Below are positions 27,799 through 39,392 of a stretch of 64,000 nucleotides of DNA, piece by piece. Made by a program: the position numbers and the translations under genes. Source of the DNA: Gammaproteobacteria bacterium (lineage in GTDB: Bacteria; Pseudomonadota; Gammaproteobacteria; DRLM01); contig JAHFRV010000002.1 in NCBI GenBank assembly GCA_023266095.1, forward strand, positions 23,513 to 87,512, read 5' to 3'. Within the stretch, counting starts at the first letter, position 1. Each line of letters begins with the position of its first letter. Under the pieces are notes generated by a model. The model was not told the origin of the DNA, did not search any database, and worked only from the letters and a program-made list of their open reading frames with translations.

Positions 27799-30177
27799 AT
27801 GAAAACGGTCACTATCGAAGTCGGCGATCTGCTGTCGGTATTGAGCGCACTCGGCGTGGAAAAACAGCTCGCTATGCTGCCTGGCGTGCAGCGGATCGAG
27901 GTCAACTACGTCGCCGGCAGCGCGACCGTGGTCTACGATGAAATCGTCACCGATCTCGACACCATCAAGGCCAGGGTGCACGAGTGTGGTTACCACTGCC
28001 GCGGCGAGCTGCTGCCGAGGCATGTGTGCGTGCCCGAGGACCCGCCGGCCGCCGCAGTCGCGCCTGCGGTCCATGCCGGGCACGGGCACGAAGGTGATAC
28101 CGTCCACGTCGTACCTGCCGCGCCAGCGGGCAAGACGTCGGCGATGGCGCACGAGATGGGCCACGGCGCCGGTACGGACATGCAGGCCATGGTCCGCGAC
28201 ATGCGCAAGCGTTTCTGGATCTGCCTGTGCTTCACCGTGCCCATCTTTGTCTACGCCCCGATGGGCGGCTTCTTCCAGCCGCCGACTCCGCCGTTCGGGC
28301 TGGCACTCAACCTGTGGCTGTTCTTCCTGGCCAGCGCCGCGATTCTTTACCCGGTCTGGCCGTTCTTCGTCGCCGCCTGGCGCGCGCTCAAGACCGGCAC
28401 CCTGAGCATGGCGGTGCTGATCGCCTTGAGCGTCGGCACCGGGTATCTCTTCAGCGTCGGCGCGACCTTTTTTTTCAAGGGCGAGCAGTTCTACGAAGCC
28501 GTGGCCGTGCTGCTGGTTTTCATCCTGCTCGGCCACTGGCTGGAAATGCGCGCCCGTGCCGGCGCTTCGGCGGCTATTACAGCCCTGATGGATCTTGCTC
28601 CAGCGAAGGCGGCTGTTATCCGTAACGGCGTCGAGGTCGAAGTGCCGACTGCCGAGGTGTTAGCGGGCGACATGGTCGTGATCCGGCCGGGCAACAAGAT
28701 CCCGGTCGACGGCATGGTGGAAACCGGTGAATCACTGGTCGACGAGTCGATGCTCACCGGCGAGTCGATGCCGGTTCAAAAGGGGCCGGGCGCTAAGGTG
28801 ATTGGTGCGACCATCAACAAGAGCGGCAGCTTTCGCTACCAGGCGACGAAGGTCGGAGCCGACACCGCGCTGGCGCAGATCGTAAAACTGGTGCAAGAGG
28901 CGCAGAATTCGAAAGCGCCGGCGCAACTCCTGGCGGACAAGGCCGCGCAATGGCTGGTGATTGCCGCGATCGTCGTCGGTCTTGCGACCTTTGCCCTGTG
29001 GTTCTGGTGGATCGGACAGCCGCTATTGTTTGCCGTGACACTCACCGTCACGGTGTTCGTGATCGCCTGCCCGGATGCCTTGGGGCTCGCCACGCCCATG
29101 GCGGTGATGGTGGGTACAGGTCTCGGTGCTATGAATGGCATCCTGTTCAAGAACGCCTCGGCGCTCGAAGACGCCACCAAGCTCACCGTCATCGTCTTCG
29201 ACAAGACCGGTACACTCACCGTTGGCCAGCCGGAGGTCGTGGAGATGGTGACGGCGGAAGGGGTCACCGAGGATGGGGTACTGACCGCCGCCGCCGCAGC
29301 TGAACAAGGATCCGACCATCCGCTGGCGCAGGCCATCCTGCGCCGGGCGGCGCATCTCACCGTCGCGGCGCCGACCGGATTCGACAGCCTCGACGGCATG
29401 GGTGCGCGCGCCGAAACGGCCGGCGGAACGGTGTTCCTCGGTAACCGCCTGTTGATGGATACACAAAAGCTTGCACTCGGTTCATTGGAGGCCGCTGCCG
29501 CTCGCCTGCAGGGTGATGGCCGCACCGTCGTCCACGTAGCGCAGAACGGTCGCGTGATTGGTCTCATCGCCATTGCCGATGCGATCAGGCCGACATCCAA
29601 GGCGGCGGTGGCCAAGTTGCGCGAACGCGGCATCGAAGTGGTAATGCTGACCGGCGACAACACGGCCACGGCCAAGCGCATCGCCGCGGATCTCGGCATC
29701 GACAGCGTGTTGGCCGACGTGCTACCGGCCCAGAAGGCCGACAAGGTCAAGGAGCTGCAAGCCACGGGCAAGAAGGTCGGCATGGTGGGTGATGGTGTCA
29801 ACGACGCGCCGGCGCTGACCCAGGCTGATGTCGGCTTTGCCATCGGCGCCGGCACCGACGTCGCGATGGAAAGTGCCGACGTGGTGCTGATGAAGAGTGA
29901 CCCCTATGACATCGTCGCGGCGATCGAGCTCTCGCGCGCCACCTTGCGCAAGATGCACCAGAATCTGTGGTGGGCGGTCGGCTACAACGTGATCGCGTTC
30001 CCGCTCGCCGCGGGCATCTTCTATCCGTTCGTGTTGAGCCCCGAGATCGCCGCGCTGTCGATGTCGGGGAGTTCAGCGGTGGTGGCGATCAATGCGCTGA
30101 TGTTGAAGCGCACCCAGCTGGCAGGCATCCGTCGGCCTGACAGAGCGGCGGCTGTTGCGGCGCAGGTGCCGGCGTGA
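27799..30177 (+). CDS. P1B-type ATPase with CPD metal motif
   Basis: A 792-residue heavy-metal ATPase. The N-terminus has a degenerate HMA-like fold lacking CxxC (residues 1-70), then a His/Met-rich linker ([17 protein letters not shown]). The core has TGES, DKTGTLT (Asp 468), DHPLAQ and [10 protein letters not shown]. The transmembrane metal motif is Cys-Pro-Asp (residues 424-426), not CPC, CPH or SPC. The last helices ([12 protein letters not shown] and [12 protein letters not shown]) resemble the CopB/P1B-3 group. It probably exports copper or silver, but ion choice is uncertain. ATG 27781 is an alternative start. Confidence 0.9.
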   Translation: MKTVTIEVGDLLSVLSALGVEKQLAMLPGVQRIEVNYVAGSATVVYDEIVTDLDTIKARVHECGYHCRGELLPRHVCVPEDPPAAAVAPAVHAGHGHEGDTVHVVPAAPAGKTSAMAHEMGHGAGTDMQAMVRDMRKRFWICLCFTVPIFVYAPMGGFFQPPTPPFGLALNLWLFFLASAAILYPVWPFFVAAWRALKTGTLSMAVLIALSVGTGYLFSVGATFFFKGEQFYEAVAVLLVFILLGHWLEMRARAGASAAITALMDLAPAKAAVIRNGVEVEVPTAEVLAGDMVVIRPGNKIPVDGMVETGESLVDESMLTGESMPVQKGPGAKVIGATINKSGSFRYQATKVGADTALAQIVKLVQEAQNSKAPAQLLADKAAQWLVIAAIVVGLATFALWFWWIGQPLLFAVTLTVTVFVIACPDALGLATPMAVMVGTGLGAMNGILFKNASALEDATKLTVIVFDKTGTLTVGQPEVVEMVTAEGVTEDGVLTAAAAAEQGSDHPLAQAILRRAAHLTVAAPTGFDSLDGMGARAETAGGTVFLGNRLLMDTQKLALGSLEAAAARLQGDGRTVVHVAQNGRVIGLIAIADAIRPTSKAAVAKLRERGIEVVMLTGDNTATAKRIAADLGIDSVLADVLPAQKADKVKELQATGKKVGMVGDGVNDAPALTQADVGFAIGAGTDVAMESADVVLMKSDPYDIVAAIELSRATLRKMHQNLWWAVGYNVIAFPLAAGIFYPFVLSPEIAALSMSGSSAVVAINALMLKRTQLAGIRRPDRAAAVAAQVPA

Positions 30178-30396
30178 CGGCTACCACGCCGCGCTCACTC
30201 GGCATCCCCCGCGCCACCCTGGCCGCGCTTATACTTGACGTCTTCACGGAGTCGGTCGGCTTTAGCGTCGCACTTGCGCTTCTGCCCTGCTTGATCGAGC
30301 GGCTCCTGGGTGCGGGGAGTAGAGGCTGCAGAAGTTTCCCGGCACTTCGTGCGGGTCGTACCGGGCTTGCTGCTGAGCCTTAGATTTTCGTATTGA
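30174..30396 (+). pseudogene. Remnant of an MFS transporter N-terminus
   Basis: The frame starts at GTG 30174, overlapping the ATPase stop, and reads RATLAALILDVFTESVGF and LALLPCLIERLLGAG, like the first helix of MFS drug/metabolite transporters. A one-base shift near 30320 continues it as VEAAEVSRHF, and it ends at 30396. The rest of the transporter is absent. The remnant suggests a deletion between the ATPase and xfp. Confidence 0.45.
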
Positions 30397-30453
30397 CTCG
30401 TGCTACTTCTACCAAATGAATATGGAAGCTGACGAACACAAAGGAGCCGCCCT

Positions 30454-32847
30454 ATGAATAAACCTCTGTCCCCGGAAGTGTTACGCAAGATGAACGCCTA
30501 CTGGCGCGCCGCCAACTACCTGTCGGTCGGCCAGATTTATCTGTATGACAATCCGCTGCTCAAAAAACCGTTGACGCTGGAACATGTGAAGCCGCGGCTG
30601 CTGGGCCATTGGGGCACTACGCCGGGGTTGAACTTCATCTACGTGCATCTCAATCGCATCATCAAGCAATATGATCTCAATATGCTCTATGTCACCGGAC
30701 CGGGACACGGCGGACCGGGGTTGGTGGCCAACACCTATTTGGAGGGAAGCTACAGCGAGCTGTATCCGCACATTTCGCAAGACGAGCAGGGTATGAAAAA
30801 ACTGTTCACCCAGTTCTCCTTTCCCGGCGGCATTCCCAGTCACACCGCCGCGGAAACGCCGGGGTCGATCAACGAAGGCGGCGAGCTCGGTTATTCCTTG
30901 GCCCACGCCTATGGCGCTGTGTTCGATAACCCCGATTTGCTGGTCGCCTGCGTGGTGGGTGATGGCGAAGCGGAGACCGGCGCGTTGGCCACCAGTTGGC
31001 ACTCCAACAAATTTCTCAATCCTGTCCATGACGGGGCGGTGCTGCCCATCCTGCACTTGAACGGCTACAAGATCGCCAGCCCGACGATCTTGGACAGAAT
31101 CAGCCGCGAGGAACTGGAAGCGTTGTTCCGTGGTTACGGCTATAAGCCCTATTTCGTCGAAGGCGACGATCCGGAAAACGTTCACCTGCTCATGGCCGGA
31201 ACGCTCGATCACATCGTCGAGGAGATCGGTCAGATCCAATCCGAGGCGCGCAGCCAAGGTTTCAACAAGCGCCCCGCTTGGCCCATGATCATTCTGCGCA
31301 CGCCGAAAGGCTGGACCGGCCCCAAAGAAGTGGATGGCCTGAAGACCGAAGGTTCCTGGCGTTCGCATCAGGTACCCTTGGCCAACCTGGCCGAGCATCC
31401 CCAGCATCTGGAGGTGCTGGAAACGTGGATGAAGAGTTACCGGCCCGAGGAATTATTCGACGAGGCGGGCAAGCTCATCCCGGAACTCGCCGAACTGGCG
31501 CCGTCGGGCGATCGCCGCATGGGGGCGAACCCGCATGCCAACGGCGGTTTGCTTCTGCGCGATTTGCAGCTGCCCGATTTTCGGGATTATGCAGTCGATG
31601 TCACCAGTCCCGGTTCGGTAACGGCCGAGGCCACCCGCGTTATGGGCGCCTTCCTGCGCGACGTGATGAAGCTCAATAGTACGCAACGCAACTTCCGGGT
31701 CTTCGGTCCGGACGAGACGGCGTCGAATCGTTTGGCGGATTTATTCGAAGTCACCGACCGTGCCTTCACCGGCGAGATTCTGGAGAGCGACACCCAACTC
31801 TCGCCCGACGGGCGCGTCATGGAAGTGCTAAGTGAACATCTCTGTCAGGGCTGGCTGGAAGGCTATCTGCTCACCGGCCGCCACGGATTTTTCTCCTGCT
31901 ATGAGGCCTTCATCCATATCGTGGACTCCATGTTCAATCAGCACGCTAAGTGGCTGAAGGTTTCGCGCCAGATTCGCTGGCGGCGGCCCATCGCCTCGCT
32001 GACCTATCTACTGACCTCACACGTGTGGCGGCAGGATAACAACGGCTTCAGCCATCAGGATCCCGGCTTCATCGATCACGTGGTGAACAAAAAGGCCGAC
32101 ATCATCCGCGTGTATCTGCCGCCGGATGCCAACACCTTGCTGTCGGTGACCGATCATTGCTTGCGCAGCCGCCATTACGTCAACGTCATCGTCGCCGGTA
32201 AACAGCCGGCGCCGCAATGGCTGGACATGGCGTCCGCCATCAAGCACTGCACCGCCGGGCTGGGCATCTGGGAGTGGGCCAGCAACGACGCGGGCGGCGA
32301 GCCCGACGTGGTGATGGCCTGCGCCGGCGATGTGCCGACCCTGGAGACGCTGGCCGCGGTGGATATGCTGCGACAGCACTTCCCGGAATTGAAGATCCGC
32401 GTCATCAACGTGGTGGACTTGATGGCGCTGCAGCCGCAGACCGAGCATCCCCACGGTTTGAGCGACAAGGATTTCGACGTTCTGTTCACCAAGGACAAAC
32501 CCATCATTTTCGCCTATCACGGCTATCCTTGGCTGATCCACCGCCTGACCTATCGGCGCACCAACCATAATAATCTGCACGTGCGTGGCTACAAGGAAGA
32601 GGGAACGATCACCACCCCCTTCGACATGGCGGTGCTCAACGACATCGACCGCTTCCATTTGGTCAAGGACGTCGTGGATCGGGTGCCGAGTTTGGGATCG
32701 CGCGCCGCCTACCTCACCCAACTCATCCGCGACAAGCTCATCGACCACAATCGCTACATCCGCCAATACGGTGAGGACATGCCGGAGATCCGCGATTGGA
32801 AATGGGGTGGCAGGGAAACGGGGAAGACATCCCCCGCGCGCCAATGA
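30454..32847 (+). CDS. xfp: Xylulose-5-phosphate/fructose-6-phosphate phosphoketolase
   Basis: A 797-residue thiamine-diphosphate enzyme that splits xylulose 5-phosphate (and usually fructose 6-phosphate) with phosphate to give acetyl phosphate and a sugar phosphate. Visible family sequences are GPGHGGPG (near residue 80), [17 protein letters not shown] [16 protein letters not shown] and [19 protein letters not shown] (ThDP/Mg site). Length is typical. AAGGAGCCGCCCT precedes ATG 30454. It overlaps the phosphatase gene by 4 bases and is followed by fba, so the three form a carbon-flow operon. Confidence 0.96.
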   Translation: MNKPLSPEVLRKMNAYWRAANYLSVGQIYLYDNPLLKKPLTLEHVKPRLLGHWGTTPGLNFIYVHLNRIIKQYDLNMLYVTGPGHGGPGLVANTYLEGSYSELYPHISQDEQGMKKLFTQFSFPGGIPSHTAAETPGSINEGGELGYSLAHAYGAVFDNPDLLVACVVGDGEAETGALATSWHSNKFLNPVHDGAVLPILHLNGYKIASPTILDRISREELEALFRGYGYKPYFVEGDDPENVHLLMAGTLDHIVEEIGQIQSEARSQGFNKRPAWPMIILRTPKGWTGPKEVDGLKTEGSWRSHQVPLANLAEHPQHLEVLETWMKSYRPEELFDEAGKLIPELAELAPSGDRRMGANPHANGGLLLRDLQLPDFRDYAVDVTSPGSVTAEATRVMGAFLRDVMKLNSTQRNFRVFGPDETASNRLADLFEVTDRAFTGEILESDTQLSPDGRVMEVLSEHLCQGWLEGYLLTGRHGFFSCYEAFIHIVDSMFNQHAKWLKVSRQIRWRRPIASLTYLLTSHVWRQDNNGFSHQDPGFIDHVVNKKADIIRVYLPPDANTLLSVTDHCLRSRHYVNVIVAGKQPAPQWLDMASAIKHCTAGLGIWEWASNDAGGEPDVVMACAGDVPTLETLAAVDMLRQHFPELKIRVINVVDLMALQPQTEHPHGLSDKDFDVLFTKDKPIIFAYHGYPWLIHRLTYRRTNHNNLHVRGYKEEGTITTPFDMAVLNDIDRFHLVKDVVDRVPSLGSRAAYLTQLIRDKLIDHNRYIRQYGEDMPEIRDWKWGGRETGKTSPARQ

Positions 32848-33434
32848 ATGGCGCACTTCCGAAGGTCTATCTCGTCCGGCATGGCGAGACCGTTTGGACG
32901 ATCAGCGGGCAGCACACCGGCCGCACGGACATTCCACTTACCGAGCGGGGCGAACGCGAGGCGTATGCGTTGCGCGCGCGGTTGAAAGACATGAACTTCA
33001 TAAAAGTGCTTACCAGCCCACTGCAACGGGCGCGGCGGACTGGCGAGTTAGCGGGTTTCGGTGAATACGCGGAGGTTGATCCCGATCTGATGGAATGGGA
33101 CTACGGTGATTACGAAGGCCGGCGTACTGTAGATATTCGGGCCGACCACCCCGGCTGGGGTTTATTCGAGGACGGCTGCCCGGGCGGGGAAACGTTGGTA
33201 GAGGTGAGCGAGCGTGCGGAGCGTGTCATTGCGCGGATCCGTGCATTGGAGAGTGATGTGCTGGTCTTCGCGCACCGGGACATATTGCGCATCCTCATTG
33301 CGCGCTGGATCGCACTGCCCGCTCTGGAAGCCCGTCGCTTCTTTCTTGCGACGGCCTCTGTGAATACCCTGGGCTATGATCATGGTTTGGATGAGCCGGT
33401 CATCCGCCTACTCAACGACGCGCGGCACGCATAG
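32844..33434 (+). CDS. Histidine phosphatase family protein
   Basis: A 196-residue protein of the phosphoglycerate mutase-like (histidine phosphatase) family. The phosphorylated His lies in [11 protein letters not shown] (residue about 12), with partner residues in [22 protein letters not shown] and the second His in [10 protein letters not shown]. The family usually has HG or HS after the second His; here Asp-containing HRDI is found. ATG 32844 overlaps the xfp stop. It may act on a sugar phosphate or acetyl-phosphate-linked metabolite, but the substrate is unproven. Confidence 0.85.
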   Translation: MNGALPKVYLVRHGETVWTISGQHTGRTDIPLTERGEREAYALRARLKDMNFIKVLTSPLQRARRTGELAGFGEYAEVDPDLMEWDYGDYEGRRTVDIRADHPGWGLFEDGCPGGETLVEVSERAERVIARIRALESDVLVFAHRDILRILIARWIALPALEARRFFLATASVNTLGYDHGLDEPVIRLLNDARHA

Positions 33435-33480
33435 CGCCGCTGTTCAAACTATCGCCCAGGTACGAACTGATGGAGGTTCT

Positions 33481-34506
33481 ATGTCGATGTCCATACCAGA
33501 CTTGGCAAAGACGGTAGCGGAGCTAACGGCGCCGGGTAAAGGGATTCTGGCGGCCGATGAGAGCGCGGGCACCATTGAAAAGCGGCTCAAGGCGGTGAAT
33601 GTCGCGAGCACGGAGCAAACCCGGCGCGAATACCGCGAGCTGTTGTTTTCCACGCCCGGTCTCGGCGAATTCATCAGCGGCGTCATTCTGTTCGAGGAGA
33701 CCCTCAAACAGAAGAGTGCCGCAGGCGTGACTTTGCCAGAGTTACTGAAGGCACAGGGTATCGTGCCCGGCATCAAGGTGGACAAGGGTACGATGCCGCT
33801 GCCGGGTTTTCCCGAAGAGAAAGTGACGCAGGGCCTAGATGGTCTGGCGCAACGCTTGAGTGAATACAGACAGCTGGGCGCGCGTTTTGCCAAGTGGCGC
33901 GCGGTGATAGCTATCGGCACAGGTTTGCCGACGCCGCAGGCGATTGCCGCCAATGCCCATGCCTTGGCGTGTTATGCGGCTATTTGCCAGGAACAGGGCG
34001 TAGTGCCGATCGTCGAGCCCGAGGTATTAATGGACGGCGATCACCCGCTCGCGACCTGTGCGCGCGTCACGGAGGAAGTACTACACGCGGTGTTTCACGC
34101 ACTGCACCAGCAACGCGTCGCGCTTGAGTGCATGCTCTTGAAACCCAATATGGTGGTGCCTGGCAGCGCATGTCCCGAGCCAGTCACGCCGCAACAAGTG
34201 GCGCAGGCGACGCTGACCTGCCTGCGGCGCACGGTGCCCGCGGCGGTGCCCGGAATCAACTTCCTCTCCGGCGGTCAGAGCGAGGCAACGGCCACCGCCA
34301 ACCTTCATGCCTTGAACGCCACGGTTGAGAAACAGCCGTGGGTCTTGAGCTTTTCGTACGGGCGCGCGTTGCAGGCATCCGTGCTCCGGGCTTGGCGCGG
34401 TGAAACCGCGAACAAGTCGATTGCGCAGCGGGCGCTGCACCGGCGAGCGCGTTTAACTAGCGCAGCCGCGCAAGGCAAATACACAGCCGCGATGGAGAAC
34501 GAATGA
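33481..34506 (+). CDS. Class I fructose-bisphosphate aldolase
   Basis: A 341-residue Schiff-base aldolase of the eukaryote-like class I family, cleaving fructose 1,6-bisphosphate to two triose phosphates. The Schiff-base Lys lies in ALECMLLKPNMVVPG, and the phosphate-binding FLSGGQSE is present. The start follows GATGGAGGTTCT. Gene order xfp-phosphatase-fba suggests that the aldolase supplies or uses sugar phosphates of the phosphoketolase path. Confidence 0.95.
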   Translation: MSMSIPDLAKTVAELTAPGKGILAADESAGTIEKRLKAVNVASTEQTRREYRELLFSTPGLGEFISGVILFEETLKQKSAAGVTLPELLKAQGIVPGIKVDKGTMPLPGFPEEKVTQGLDGLAQRLSEYRQLGARFAKWRAVIAIGTGLPTPQAIAANAHALACYAAICQEQGVVPIVEPEVLMDGDHPLATCARVTEEVLHAVFHALHQQRVALECMLLKPNMVVPGSACPEPVTPQQVAQATLTCLRRTVPAAVPGINFLSGGQSEATATANLHALNATVEKQPWVLSFSYGRALQASVLRAWRGETANKSIAQRALHRRARLTSAAAQGKYTAAMENE

Positions 34507-34560
34507 ATGTAAGCCCTCTGGCAGGGAACCCGCATCCGCTAGGCTCTAAGAAAGTCAGCC

Positions 34561-37500
34561 CTAATGAGGGCTGTGAGCCACCGGCGCGGTTACCTTGCGT
34601 TGCCGTATACGCTGAAAAATGTTGATGAGGTCATCAACATAGGTGAATACCACTGGAATCACCAACAGGCTTAAGAATGTCGAGGTGATCAGGCCGCCAA
34701 TGACCACGATCGCCATCGGCGCGCGAAAGCTCGGATCGGTCCCCAACCCCAGCGCTATGGGCAACATACCGGCACCCATTGCCACGGTGGTCATCACTAT
34801 CGGGCGCGCGCGTTTACGGCAGGCGTCGAGCAGGGCTTCCCACCGGTTCAGGCCATGATCACGTCGTGCCAAAACAACGTAATCGATGAGCAGAATAGAG
34901 TTTTTGGTGGCGACGCCCATCAACATGATGAGTCCGATCATGGAGGGCATCGATAGAGCTGTATGGGTGATGAACAGCGCGAGGAACGCGCCGGGGATGG
35001 ACAGCACCAGCGCCGCTAATATGGTCGCCGGTTGCATGAAACTTTTGAATAGCAGTACCAATACAATGTAGATGCAGAGAATACCCGTCAGCATCGCCAA
35101 GCCAAAGCTGGCGAATAGATCGTTCATCGCTTCTGCATCCCCGGTAGTGGTTTGAGACACCCCGGGTGGCAGCTTGCGCAAGCTGGGTAGATTTTTCACC
35201 TGCTGCTCGACCAGCCCCAACGGTTGCTGATTCAACTCGATTTCGAAATTCACATTGCGTTGTCTATCGAAACGGCTGATTTTGGCGGGGCCGCCTTCGA
35301 TGCTGATCCGTGCAATATTGCTCAACATCACCGGGCCATGTTTTCCGGGCACGGTCAGGCGCTCCAGCAGAGCTAGATCCTGACGCGCTTCCAGCGGCAG
35401 TTTGACCACGATGGGGACTTGTCGTTGCGCAAGGTTGAGCTTGGGCAGTGCTTGATCATAATCACCTGAAGTGGCGATGCGTAAGGTGTCGGCGATAGCC
35501 GCTGCCGTCACCCCTAAATCGGCGGCCTTGGCGAAATCGGGCCGGATCACCAGTTCGGGGCGTACCAGACTGGCCGTGGTGGTGACGTTGCCGATGCCGG
35601 GAATGGTGCGCAGCTCGCGTTCTACCACGCGCGCATGACTGGATAATGCCGGGCCATTTTCGCTGGCCAGCACCAGGATATACTTTTCGTTGGAGCCGCC
35701 GAATCCGACATTGATGCGCACGCCGGGCAGCACCGCCAGCGCCGCGCGTAACTCGCGTTCGATCTGTTGTTTTCTGATGCCGCTACGCCTCTCACGTGGT
35801 GTCATATTGATGGTCAACGTCGCCTTGCGCACCTCAGCGGCATCACCGAAGTTGGAGGGATCGCTGCCCGCGGCGCCGCCGCCGACGGTGGTGTAGACCA
35901 TTTTTACATGCGGATGTTGCTGCACGATCGCGCGCGCCTTTTCCGCTATCGCGTAGGTCTGTTTGAAGGTGCTGCCGGGGGGGGGCTAATATAAACCTGG
36001 GTCTGTGAAAGGTCATCGGGGGGAATAAATCCTTTTGCCAGCAGCGGGACCAGGGCAAAGGAGCCAACGAAAAATATCGCGGCCCCGACCATGGTCAGGA
36101 TGCGGTGCTGAATGCACCACGTGGCGCATTTCAGATAGAGCTTGAGCCACCGGGGTTCGCTGTATTGCTTGCTGGGCGCTTTGAGGAAATAGGCGGCCAT
36201 CATCGGGGTCAGCATGCGTGCGGCCACCAGTGAGAAGAACACGGCAATAGCGGCGCTCCAGCCGAACTGCACAAAAAACTTTCCTGCTATACCACTCATA
36301 AAGGCGGTCGGTAAAAAGACCGCGATCAGTGTGAAAGTGGTGGCGATGACGGCAAGCCCGATCTCATCCGCCGCCTCCATGGCCGCCTGGTAGGGCGTTT
36401 TGCCCATCCGCAAGTGACGCAGGATGTTTTCGATCTCGACAATCGCATCATCGACCAGAATACCGATCACCAGTGACAGACTCAGCAAGGTGACTATGTT
36501 GATCGAAAATCCGAAGAGGTACATGGCCGCGAAAGCGGGGATAACCGAGAGCGGTAGCGCCACCGTTGTCACCAGCGTGGCGCGCCAATCGCGCAAGAAG
36601 AACCAGACGACGATGACGGCCAGCAACGCCCCTTCGAACAGCAGCCACATTGAGCCTTCATAATTCTCTTGCACGGGGGCGACGAAATTAAAGGCTTCAG
36701 TGAGCTCTAAGTCGGAATGCTCACCTTTAAGCTCGGCGAGTTTTTCGCGCACGCCGGCCGCCACCTCCACCTCACTGGCACCCAGACTGCGCACGATCTC
36801 GAAGCCAACCGCGGGCTTGCCATTAATCAGCGCGGCAGAACGCTGTTCTTTCACCGTATCGCTGACGCTGGCCACTTGATCGAGCCTGATACGGCGACCA
36901 TCGCTGAGAAAAATATCCATGCCTGCCAGATCGTCAGCCGAGTGCATGGTGGCGATGGTGCGTACGGCTTGTTGAGCGTCGCCGATGTCGATGCGACCAC
37001 CGGAGGCCTCTTGCTGAATCTGTCGCAACTGACGTGAGATATCGGCCGCTGTCGCGCCCAGCGCCAATAGACGCACGGGATCCAGTTCGACACGGACTTC
37101 GCGCTCTATCCCGCCGACTCGGGAAACGGCGCCGACACCGCGCACGGTGAGCAGGCGTTTGGCGATTGTGTTGTCCACAAACCAGGAGAGGGCTTCTTCA
37201 TCCAGGCGATCAGAGGCGGCGGTATAGGCCAGGATCGGTGTGCCCGCGAAATTGAGCTTGGAGATGATCGGATCACGCATATCGGCCGGGAGATCCGAGC
37301 GAATGCGTGACACCGCATCACGCACATCATCGAGCGCTTCTTGCGTCGGCTTCTCCAGTCTGAACTCGACCGAGACCGTGGCTGTGCCATCTTGCACGTT
37401 GGCGTAGATGTGTTTCACCCCTTGCAGGGTCGCCACTGAATTCTCGATTTTGCGCGCCACCTCCGCCTCGAGTTGCGGCGGAGCAGCCCCCGGCAACATG

Positions 37501-37646
37501 GCCGTCACCGAGATAATGGGCACATCGATATCTGGGAAGTTCTGAATCTTCATCGCTTTGAATGAGGCCAACCCCACAAAGGTGAGCATCACAAACAGCA
37601 GGACGGCGGGAATCGGGTTACGGATCGACCAGGCGGAAACGTTCAT
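34561..37646 (-). pseudogene. RND efflux transporter, frameshifted at a poly-C tract
   Basis: Two adjacent frames on the minus strand encode the two parts of one RND pump of about 1028 residues. The first (37646 to about 35984) reads MNVSAWSIRNPIPAVLLFV and the multi-helix half to QVYISPPP. The second (about 35976 to 34561) continues SFKQTYAIAEKARAIV-like TFKQTYAIAEKARA to the C-terminus. They meet at nine identical bases, 35977-35985 (C9 on the coding strand); seven or ten would restore the frame. If one base differs in the real genome the pump is intact. The adaptor gene lies upstream. Confidence 0.85.
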
Positions 37647-37758
37647 GGAAGCAAATCCAGTGTTAAGGCTGTGAGATATACCGGTTGATCATGGTTTTGG
37701 AAGGCCGCACGTTGCGCAGCCGGCGCGCGGCGGTCATCAAGTGAGCGGCGCCATCGTG

Positions 37759-38892
37759 TTAGGGCGGTGCTTCAACCACCCGCACCTTATCGCCATCGGT
37801 CAGGAAGCCGACCCCGCTCGCCACAACCGCGGTCTTGTCATCACAACCGCCGGTAATTTCGATACGACTCCCCAGCCGCCGCCCCACCGTGACCTTGAGC
37901 TCCACCACCCGGTTCTCTTTATCAAGACGATAAACATAGTTAAAGCCATCGCGCGCCAAGACAGCCGATTGCGGCAGTGTCAATGCACCGCTCGCACCCA
38001 GATCAAATTCGCCATGCGCATACATACCGGCGCGTGTCTCACGGTGATGAGGTAGATCGACATAGACGATGGCATTCCGGGTTTGTACGTCCACGGTGGG
38101 GGCGATCATTCGTACCGTGCCTGAGGTCGATTGGCCATTAGGCAAAACGATGGACGCCTTCATCCCCGGTCTAATCCGCCCCAGTTCAGAGGCGGTCACC
38201 TCGGCGCGCCACTCCAAGCGATTGCCGCGAATCAGCCGGAACAGCTCCTGCCCCGGCTGCACCAGTGACCCCACCGTCGCCGTTCGCGCAGAGATCACAC
38301 CGTTGTCCGGGGCAACGATACGGGTTTGCGCCAGATGCAGTTCATCAGCCGCCCTTCGCGCCTTTTCGGCGTTCACATGCGCCAAAGCGGTTTGTTCCCT
38401 GGTTATATACTGGTTGATCTGTTGAGCGCTCAAACTGCCCGTGATCTCCATTTTTCGCGCACGGTCAGCGTTCAAACGCGCCTCCGCCAACTCCGCTTCC
38501 GCCTCGATGACGGCCGCTTTCGATTGCGCCAGTTCCGTGAGCACCCGGTCACTGTCCACGCGTGCGAGTAATTGCCCCTTCTTGACCTCATCCCCGACAT
38601 TGACCAGCACATCGGTGAGCGAGGCGCCGCTGATCTCCGCACCTATCGCCGCCTCCTGCCAGGCAGCGATATTGCCATTGGCCGAAATGACCTGCGGCCA
38701 TTCAACACGCTGGGGTGTCGTTAGCTCAACAGTTAACGCCGGGGCACCTTCCGGTGCCGGCGCGGATGTTTGAGTATTGCCGGCAACTCCCTTGCCAGGA
38801 GACTCCTTTGCCCCCCCACATGCCCCTATCAAACCCGACAAAACACCCACAACCGCCATCACCCATAACTCACGGCATGATTTGAGCACCAC
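37759..38892 (-). CDS. RND periplasmic adaptor (membrane fusion protein)
   Basis: A 377-residue lipoprotein adaptor for the RND pump downstream. The N-terminus has a lipobox (LSGLIGAC). The order hairpin, lipoyl and beta-barrel domains is visible, with AISGASLTDVLVNVGDEVKKGQLLARV and NGVISARTATVGSLVQPGQELF as the two lipoyl halves. GTG 38892 has GGGGGG six bases upstream; Met at 38859 is an alternative. It feeds substrate to the RND transporter; no TolC-type gene is nearby, so a genomic TolC is probably used. Confidence 0.92.
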   Translation of the reverse strand: MVLKSCRELWVMAVVGVLSGLIGACGGAKESPGKGVAGNTQTSAPAPEGAPALTVELTTPQRVEWPQVISANGNIAAWQEAAIGAEISGASLTDVLVNVGDEVKKGQLLARVDSDRVLTELAQSKAAVIEAEAELAEARLNADRARKMEITGSLSAQQINQYITREQTALAHVNAEKARRAADELHLAQTRIVAPDNGVISARTATVGSLVQPGQELFRLIRGNRLEWRAEVTASELGRIRPGMKASIVLPNGQSTSGTVRMIAPTVDVQTRNAIVYVDLPHHRETRAGMYAHGEFDLGASGALTLPQSAVLARDGFNYVYRLDKENRVVELKVTVGRRLGSRIEITGGCDDKTAVVASGVGFLTDGDKVRVVEAPP

Positions 38893-39392
38893 GAAATACC
38901 CCCCAACGTATTACCCAGACCGCTACATTATTAACCGCCGCCACGCAGGTGCAACGAGATAGAAGCCAACAAAATTGTGGAGAAGGATACCATTTACTGC
39001 CTGCTGAAAACGTCATTCTGGGCAGTGAAATTTCCTGGAACTGTCAAACAGTGTCCAATATTTTTTCGACGGTCCCGACGCGCCGGCTGTAAATGGCCTT
39101 GCCGAGGGCGGGGTCGATCTTGCGTTTCATTCGGACTGTGGCGGTCACTTTTGATGACTTGAATCACGCCGTGACTGTCTTCATCTTGGTGCTGTCCTTG
39201 TCATCCAGTTCGGGTAGGGCGCATTACGCGCATTACAGTAAAGAACTAAGTTCTTCCTTGCGTATTGACGCGTCGGTATTCAGACATAGGCGGTTTTATT
39301 AACTCATGTATTGGTGCGTGGAACGTCCTATGCTTGCGGCTGCCTTGAAAGACAGTCATGCCTATCTTGTAGCGGCTGCATAACACCAGTCA
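38893..39392. other. Intergenic region with a dispersed repeat
   Basis: No gene is supported in these 500 bases. GTAGGGCGCATTACGCGCAT at 39215-39234 is a copy of a common proteobacterial intergenic palindrome. The region seems to be decayed accessory DNA. Confidence 0.4.
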
